Below are positions 5,420 to 9,212 of a stretch of 9,212 nt of DNA, piece by piece. The position numbers and the translations under genes are program-made. The DNA is from Methanomassiliicoccales archaeon (GTDB lineage Archaea > Thermoplasmatota > Thermoplasmata > Methanomassiliicoccales > UBA472): the NCBI GenBank assembly GCA_028679935.1, contig JAJRAL010000220.1, forward strand, positions 1 to 9,212, in the 5' to 3' direction. Under the pieces are notes generated by a model that was not told where the DNA came from, ran no database searches, and worked only from the letters and a program-made list of their open reading frames with translations. Each line of letters begins with the position of its first letter. Within the stretch, counting starts at the first letter, position 1.

Positions 5420-5950
5420 TCAGGGACTCGGGGGTGGGGGCGGTGGGGGCTGTTGGTACTGCTGGTACTGCGGTGGCTGTGGCGGTGCCTTCGGTTTGCG
5501 CATCACGACGGCAACTATCACCACCACGACGACGACCAGGACGATCAGACCGATGATCATGATGGCGATCCAGGCGTCGACGACGCCATTGATGTTGGGG
5601 AAGTAGTCGACCTTGAGTGTGGCGTCGGTCGCCTGAAGGTTCGTCCAGGTCATGGTGTACTGCCCCGTCGTGGGGACGACGTACCCAGTCCCGCCGCTGG
5701 AGACTCCGGCCTCTATCTTGATGCTCGCTCCGTCGGGATCTCTGAATACCTCGGACAGGGAGTGGGTCGCTGTCCACCCGAACACGAACGTTGCTCCTTG
5801 GGTCAACTGGACACCTATCTGATATTGCTGGTCAGGGTGTATCACGACCTCGACGTGGGTGGCGCTCGCGGTGGGGAGGGCGGTGATGCACGTGACGAGC
5901 ATCAGGAACGATAGCAGCAAGACGACGATTCGCTTCCTCAGTGGAATCAC
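5420..5950 (-). CDS. Exported single-pass membrane protein with beta domain and Pro/Gln-rich tail
   Basis: The 176-aa product starts with a signal peptide (RKRIVVLLLSFLML, cleavage likely after TASA, residue 30). An extracytoplasmic domain of about 90 residues follows, with strand-rich segments FVFGWTA (55-61), FRDPDGASI (69-77) and TGQYTMTWTN (95-104). This pattern resembles emp24/GOLD-like beta-sandwich domains, but I am not certain. A strongly hydrophobic helix lies at about 125-150, then RKPK and a cytosolic tail rich in Pro, Gln and Tyr (QYQQYQQ, then seven prolines). I chose GTG 5948-5950, since a TATA-like box at 5975-5983 would start the mRNA almost exactly there. The frame is open 38 codons further, but that part covers the promoter and has no signal-like start. 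It is divergent from the amidohydrolase gene. Function unknown; the tail may bind a partner protein. Confidence 0.75.
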   Translation of the reverse strand: MIPLRKRIVVLLLSFLMLVTCITALPTASATHVEVVIHPDQQYQIGVQLTQGATFVFGWTATHSLSEVFRDPDGASIKIEAGVSSGGTGYVVPTTGQYTMTWTNLQATDATLKVDYFPNINGVVDAWIAIMIIGLIVLVVVVVVIVAVVMRKPKAPPQPPQYQQYQQPPPPPPPSP

Positions 5951-5974
5951 CGCGTGAGAGAGAGGCCCCAGCTC

Positions 5975-5983
5975 TAATAAAAA
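5975..5983 (-). promoter_or_regulatory. TATA-like box for the GTG-started membrane protein gene
   Basis: The minus strand reads TTTTTATTA, about 25-30 bases before GTG 5950, which suggests a leaderless or nearly leaderless transcript. The same A/T block (to about 5987) is the only A/T-rich stretch in the 90-base divergent gap, so it may also serve the plus-strand amidohydrolase gene. Confidence 0.5.
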
Positions 5984-6040
5984 TATCCAGTGGGCGACGC
6001 GCAGCTTGAATACGGCGGAACGCGGTGACGCTAGGAGCCC

Positions 6041-6934
6041 ATGATCATCGACGCGCACGTTCACCTTTGGCGCCGGAGCATGTACCCAGACGTGATAATG
6101 GACGCATACCTCGAGCCTCTGGTCCTGCTGGACGCGCTCTACTTCTCGGGGGGTCCCCAGGAGGGCAAGGATTGGCTTACCTCCGAGACGGACTCGGAGG
6201 AGCTGGTCAACGACATGAAGGTGGCGGGGATAGACCGCTCGGTAATCCTTCCCCTAGACTTCGGCCTGGTCGGACCGACGCAGAAGGGGGTCGAGGAGTT
6301 CAACGACTGGATATTCGAGACGTGCGCCGTGTACCCGGACAGGCTGACCCCATTCCTCGGGGTCGACCCCCAGAGAGGCGAGCTGGCGCTGAAGCTCGTC
6401 GAGAAGTACGTCAAGAAGCACGACGCGCGCGGCGTCAAGGTCTACCCGCCGACCGGATGGAGGCCGGACGAGGAGCGGATAGCTCCGTTTTGGAAGCTGA
6501 TCGATGAGCTCGGGCTCTTCGTGGTCACGCACTCGGGTGCGGTCTGGGGCCCGCTGAACGAGGAACTGTCCCGGCCGTCCTACTACGCCCCGGTGCTCGA
6601 GCGGCACCAGAACATGAAGCTCGTCGTCGCGCACATGGGCGGCAAGTTCAGGGACGAGGTCTGGCCGCTGCTCGACAAATACCCGAACGTCTACACCGAC
6701 TGCTCCGCGCTCCAGGGATGGCTGCCCTCGAACCCCGACATGGTGATGAGTCGACTCGCCGAGGTGGCCGAGAGGATTCCGGAAAGAGTGTTCTTCGGCA
6801 CCGACTGGCCGCTGTTCGAGCTGGCCTACTCGCAGCCCTCCTTCGTCGACCTGGTGAAGAAAGGGACTTGGGGCACGGACGAGATGAAGGAGCGATTGTT
6901 CTCAGGCAACTTCCTGCGGGCGTTCGGTCGTTGA
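6041..6934 (+). CDS. Amidohydrolase-2 family metal-dependent hydrolase/decarboxylase
   Basis: A 297-aa cytosolic TIM-barrel enzyme of the amidohydrolase-2 family (COG2159, ACMSD/resorcylate-decarboxylase-like). Metal ligands are visible in order: H6-x-H8 (DAHVHLW), H164 (VVTHSGAVWG), H198 (VVAHMGG) and D255 (FFGTDWP). GVKVYPPTGW (131-140) is the usual beta strand after the first half. Length is normal and the frame is intact. Members hydrolyse or decarboxylate small cyclic or aromatic acids, and the substrate cannot be read from the sequence. ATG 6041 has AGGAG only three bases upstream, a close but possible ribosome site. The gene is divergent from the Pro-rich membrane protein and overlaps the 3' end of the Lrp-like regulator gene by 33 bases. 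Confidence 0.85.
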   Translation: MIIDAHVHLWRRSMYPDVIMDAYLEPLVLLDALYFSGGPQEGKDWLTSETDSEELVNDMKVAGIDRSVILPLDFGLVGPTQKGVEEFNDWIFETCAVYPDRLTPFLGVDPQRGELALKLVEKYVKKHDARGVKVYPPTGWRPDEERIAPFWKLIDELGLFVVTHSGAVWGPLNEELSRPSYYAPVLERHQNMKLVVAHMGGKFRDEVWPLLDKYPNVYTDCSALQGWLPSNPDMVMSRLAEVAERIPERVFFGTDWPLFELAYSQPSFVDLVKKGTWGTDEMKERLFSGNFLRAFGR

Positions 6935-7855
6935 GCCGTCCGCCCCTTTCGACCGTTCCAGGATGAGGCGGTCCGCCCAATCCTCGAGGTTGCAGCTGGT
7001 GAGGAGGGGGTTCGCCTCGACGTGGTAGAAGTCGTCGCGGGACTGGAAGGACCGCAGGATCGCTCGCAGCTGCGACATGTCCGGAACCCAGCACATCGCC
7101 ATCGTTAGATCGGTCAGGTTCCTATACTGGTTGAAGAAGAGGATGTGCGGCGAGTGCTCGTTCAACTTGTCCCTCATGAACGGCTTGAGCTCGCCTCTAC
7201 CCCGCCGCCACAGGTGGATCATGCAGATGATGTCGCTCGTCGCCTCGGGGTCAAGCTCGATCGAGAACTCTACCGCGCCCTCCTCCCTCATCCGATGGAC
7301 CCTCGCCTCGACGACCGTGCGATCCTCCCCGATCTCCCTGCCGACCTCGAACAGGCTTTTCCGCGCGTCTCGTCTGAGCGAGGCCAGGATGCGGTAGTCC
7401 AGTGAATCAAGGGACGGTCTCTCCTCGTGGACTCTCGGCAGGCCCGATCTGATGCCGAAGGTCAGGTCCGTCATCCCGAGTTCCTCTCGTAGGAATACCA
7501 CGTAGGAGTCGAGGTGTATCAGGCGGCGAAGGGTGGCCCCGACGTAGATCCTCGATCCCGCCGCGAGCCCGATCCAGGAACTCGAGTCGTTCTTTCCGAG
7601 CTTTTCCCTCGCCTCTTTTAGCGAGCTGATCTCCGACGTCCCGAAGATGAACACGTTGACCGCTCGCAGATGGCTCGGCGGGATTCGGGCGACGAAGTCT
7701 CGTACTATCCCGTCTTCGCGGAGCGAGGCGATCCTGCGGTTGACCTCGTCCTCGCCGAGCTCGAGGAACTTGGCCACCTCCACATCGGGGCGGCGACAGT
7801 CGGCGAGCATCATCTGGGTGATGACGAGGTCGGTGGTATCTAATGACCGTGGCAT
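6902..7855 (-). CDS. Lrp/AsnC-like transcriptional regulator with two HTH units
   Basis: The 317-aa protein contains two AsnC-type winged-helix segments. The first is at the N-terminus, residues about 5-53 (LDTTDLVITQMM ... LREDGIVRDF). The second is at about 148-196, starting SLDSLDYRILASLRRDARKS and ending MREEGAVEF. Each is followed by a region of alternating strands and helices of about 90-110 residues that could be a RAM/AsnC-type effector domain, so the protein looks like a duplicated Lrp unit. Such double-HTH forms are found in archaea. The ATG at 7855 has GGAGG only two bases upstream. It runs convergent with the amidohydrolase gene, overlapping 33 bases, and follows the Fpg gene after a 54-base gap. 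Target genes and effector are not evident. Confidence 0.82.
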   Translation of the reverse strand: MPRSLDTTDLVITQMMLADCRRPDVEVAKFLELGEDEVNRRIASLREDGIVRDFVARIPPSHLRAVNVFIFGTSEISSLKEAREKLGKNDSSSWIGLAAGSRIYVGATLRRLIHLDSYVVFLREELGMTDLTFGIRSGLPRVHEERPSLDSLDYRILASLRRDARKSLFEVGREIGEDRTVVEARVHRMREEGAVEFSIELDPEATSDIICMIHLWRRGRGELKPFMRDKLNEHSPHILFFNQYRNLTDLTMAMCWVPDMSQLRAILRSFQSRDDFYHVEANPLLTSCNLEDWADRLILERSKGADGSTTERPQEVA

Positions 7856-7909
7856 CGCCTCCGAGAATGCAACTGCGCCTAGAAGTACTCCCTCACCCCC
7901 GAGCGCCGC

Positions 7910-8704
7910 TCAACGCTTCTTAAGCCTCTGCTTCTTGGGGCAATAGATCGTCGTCCTCCCGCCCACCGTGATGCTCGCGAGGCGGGCCCCATGCATCCCG
8001 GGACACCGCTCTCCCTCCCGACGGTTCCTGAGCAGATACGTACTCGGCAACGAATCGAAGTCGGAACCCACGGCGAGTGACCGGCCCATCACCCTCTTGA
8101 CGCACCTGTGAAGCTCCCTCAGCTCCACTTCGTCGAGAAGAGCGGCCGCCGTGAGAGGATGGATGCCCGCCTGGAAGAGCGCCTCATCCGCGTAGAGGTT
8201 TCCGATGCCTGAGAACACCGATTGGTCGAGGAGTACGCTCTTGATCGCCTTCCTGTGCCTTCGGACCTTCTCGGCGAAGATGCGCGAGGAGACGGTCATC
8301 ACGTCGCGTCCGAGATGCTTCCGCTCCACGATCTCATCGATACCGGTGGCGAACCCGATCCGACCGAACCGACGCATGTCCTCGAACACAAGCCTCCGGC
8401 CGTCCTCGAGCTCCACAACGAGCCTGGCGAACCTCGGGGTCTCGTCTTCCGACCGGTCGATGATCACGTCCCCGGTCAGGCCGAGGTGGATTGCCAGCAC
8501 ACCTCCTTCGGTCTCGAGGAACAACTGCTTGCCGATCCTTCCCGCCCTCAGGAATTCCCTGCCCGTCAGCTCGTCCCGAAGGCGCTTGGCCGTGGTCCCG
8601 TCGAGCCTCTTCTCGTCGAGGATCCTGACCTTCGTTATCTTCCCGCCGAGGACGCCCGCCTCCAAGCGGCGCCTCACCAGCTCGACCTCCGGCAACTCGG
8701 GCAT
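7910..8704 (-). CDS. Formamidopyrimidine/endonuclease VIII-type DNA glycosylase (Fpg/Nei)
   Basis: A 264-aa base-excision repair enzyme that removes oxidised bases and nicks the DNA. It starts MPELPEVELV: Pro2 is the nucleophile after Met removal and Glu3 the catalytic acid, which fixes the start at ATG 8704 and not at the upstream ATG 8770. K59 (GRIGKQ), HLGLTG (73-78), DMRRFGR (109-115), the helix-two-turn-helix GIGNLYADEALFQAGIHP (166-183) and R250 (GGRTTIYCP) are all present. The C-terminal zinc finger is degraded: the pairs that should read C-x2-C are C234-P-G-M and C255-P-K-K, so two of four cysteines are missing, though H238 is close by. The protein may use a zincless finger, as some Nei-like enzymes do. 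It is probably active. The family is patchy in archaea, so gene transfer from bacteria is possible. Confidence 0.92.
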   Translation of the reverse strand: MPELPEVELVRRRLEAGVLGGKITKVRILDEKRLDGTTAKRLRDELTGREFLRAGRIGKQLFLETEGGVLAIHLGLTGDVIIDRSEDETPRFARLVVELEDGRRLVFEDMRRFGRIGFATGIDEIVERKHLGRDVMTVSSRIFAEKVRRHRKAIKSVLLDQSVFSGIGNLYADEALFQAGIHPLTAAALLDEVELRELHRCVKRVMGRSLAVGSDFDSLPSTYLLRNRREGERCPGMHGARLASITVGGRTTIYCPKKQRLKKR

Positions 8705-8806
8705 CGCCCCCGATACGGCTAGCGAGCTATTGTTCGTTGCGCCAGGCCGAGCGCGGATTGTCAGATGCAATCGCGCTTCGTTGCGGCTGCGGCCGCGACG
8801 ACCGAT
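8705..8806. other. Gap between the Fpg and SHOCT genes
   Basis: This 102-base stretch is G+C-rich. I see no clear TATA box, hairpin with T-run, or RNA gene. The Fpg frame remains open for 22 codons into it, but those codons would place residues before the catalytic proline. Confidence 0.4.
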
Positions 8807-9184
8807 TCACCGGCGCCCCGACCTCAGGTCCTCTCTCATGCGGACGAAATCATCGCGCGAGATCTCCCCTCTAGCATAGCGCTCCTCGAGGATCGTCTCC
8901 GCGTCGGAGCCACGGGCATACTCGTCCCAACGCCAGTGTCCCCAATGATAGTGCCCCCAGTCCGTGGGATGGATCGCCGCCAGGATCAGAATCACGAACA
9001 GGATGACGAGGAATGTCAGCGGGATCAGCATGAAAATCCAGCCGTGGTTCATCATCGTCCACGGTCCCCAGTATCCCGTCCCGAAGCCGCCGGTCGCCGC
9101 GATGACGATGACCACCGAGATGACGAAGATCGGGATCAGCAATAGGAGCGCGATGACCGTCAATCTGAAGCTCCTCTCGTTCAT
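8807..9184 (-). CDS. Two-helix membrane protein with C-terminal SHOCT motif
   Basis: The 125-aa protein has two hydrophobic helices, about residues 8-30 and 50-71, joined by a short Gly/Trp-rich loop (GGFGTGYWGPW). A His/Trp-rich stretch follows (WGHYHWGHWRW, 76-86). The C-terminus AETILEERYARGEISRDDFVRMREDL (about 95-120) is a typical SHOCT motif, a short helical oligomerisation unit found at the ends of many small membrane proteins. ATG 9182-9184 has only a weak ribosome site (AAGGCGG). Both termini are predicted cytosolic. It is likely transcribed from just outside or at the window edge, and it is separated from the Fpg gene by 102 bases. Function unknown; the histidines could bind metal, which is speculation. 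Confidence 0.8.
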   Translation of the reverse strand: MNERSFRLTVIALLLLIPIFVISVVIVIAATGGFGTGYWGPWTMMNHGWIFMLIPLTFLVILFVILILAAIHPTDWGHYHWGHWRWDEYARGSDAETILEERYARGEISRDDFVRMREDLRSGRR

Positions 9185-9212
9185 GCCGCCTTTTCATAGG
9201 AAGGGCCGTCTC

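Noticed and set aside
8705..8770. 22-codon N-terminal extension of Fpg
   Set aside because: The catalytic proline must follow the initiator Met, which fixes the start at 8704.

Overview
The window looks like part of an anaerobic archaeal chromosome of high G+C content, probably Thermoplasmatota, with Methanomassiliicoccales or a non-methanogenic relative as the best guess. Reasons: a corrinoid protein paired with an MtaA/CmuA-type methyltransferase, the mercury-methylation pair HgcA/HgcB preceded by a small AbrB-type protein, a double-HTH Lrp-like regulator, TATA-like boxes with very short or absent leaders, and TTG/GTG starts supported by Shine-Dalgarno sequences. The lineage is inferred and no phylogenetic marker is present.

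Layout. 1-218 (+): 3' end of a DGC-type putative zinc-binding protein, cut by the window edge. 239-3355 (all minus): the centrepiece, a six-gene operon read right to left as AbrB-type HgcAB-associated protein, hgcA, hgcB, CobW/COG0523-like GTPase, a 160-aa protein of unknown function, and a 104-aa seven-cysteine zinc-ribbon protein. Gaps are 4 bases, ATGA overlap, 69 bases (9 if the GTPase uses the upstream GTG), ATGA overlap and 10 bases. HgcA carries the diagnostic cap-helix motif NVWCAAGK and a five-helix membrane anchor. HgcB has two 4Fe-4S motifs, but its C-terminal cysteines are spaced C-x4-C instead of vicinal.

3486-5212 (minus): a methyltransferase/corrinoid-protein pair joined by a one-base TAATG overlap, with a structured leader and promoter upstream. 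5213-5419: non-coding, with a TATA-like box, four inverted repeats and a likely terminator. 5420-5950 (minus): a secreted-domain, single-pass membrane protein with a Pro/Gln-rich tail and a near-leaderless GTG start. 6041-6934 (+): amidohydrolase-2 family enzyme. 6902-7855 (minus): Lrp/AsnC-like regulator with two HTH units, overlapping the amidohydrolase tail to tail. 7910-8704 (minus): Fpg/Nei DNA glycosylase with a degraded zinc finger. 8807-9184 (minus): two-helix membrane protein with a C-terminal SHOCT motif.

How the genes may work together. HgcA transfers a methyl group from its corrinoid to Hg(II), and HgcB reduces the corrinoid and probably relays mercury. The AbrB-type protein, which has its own cysteine pairs and a palindrome at its promoter, may regulate the operon. 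The GTPase and the two downstream proteins are candidate metal or cofactor maturation factors. The adjacent methyltransferase/corrinoid pair handles one-carbon units and could be functionally linked, but nothing in the sequence proves this. No tRNA, rRNA, CRISPR array, transposase or integrase was seen.
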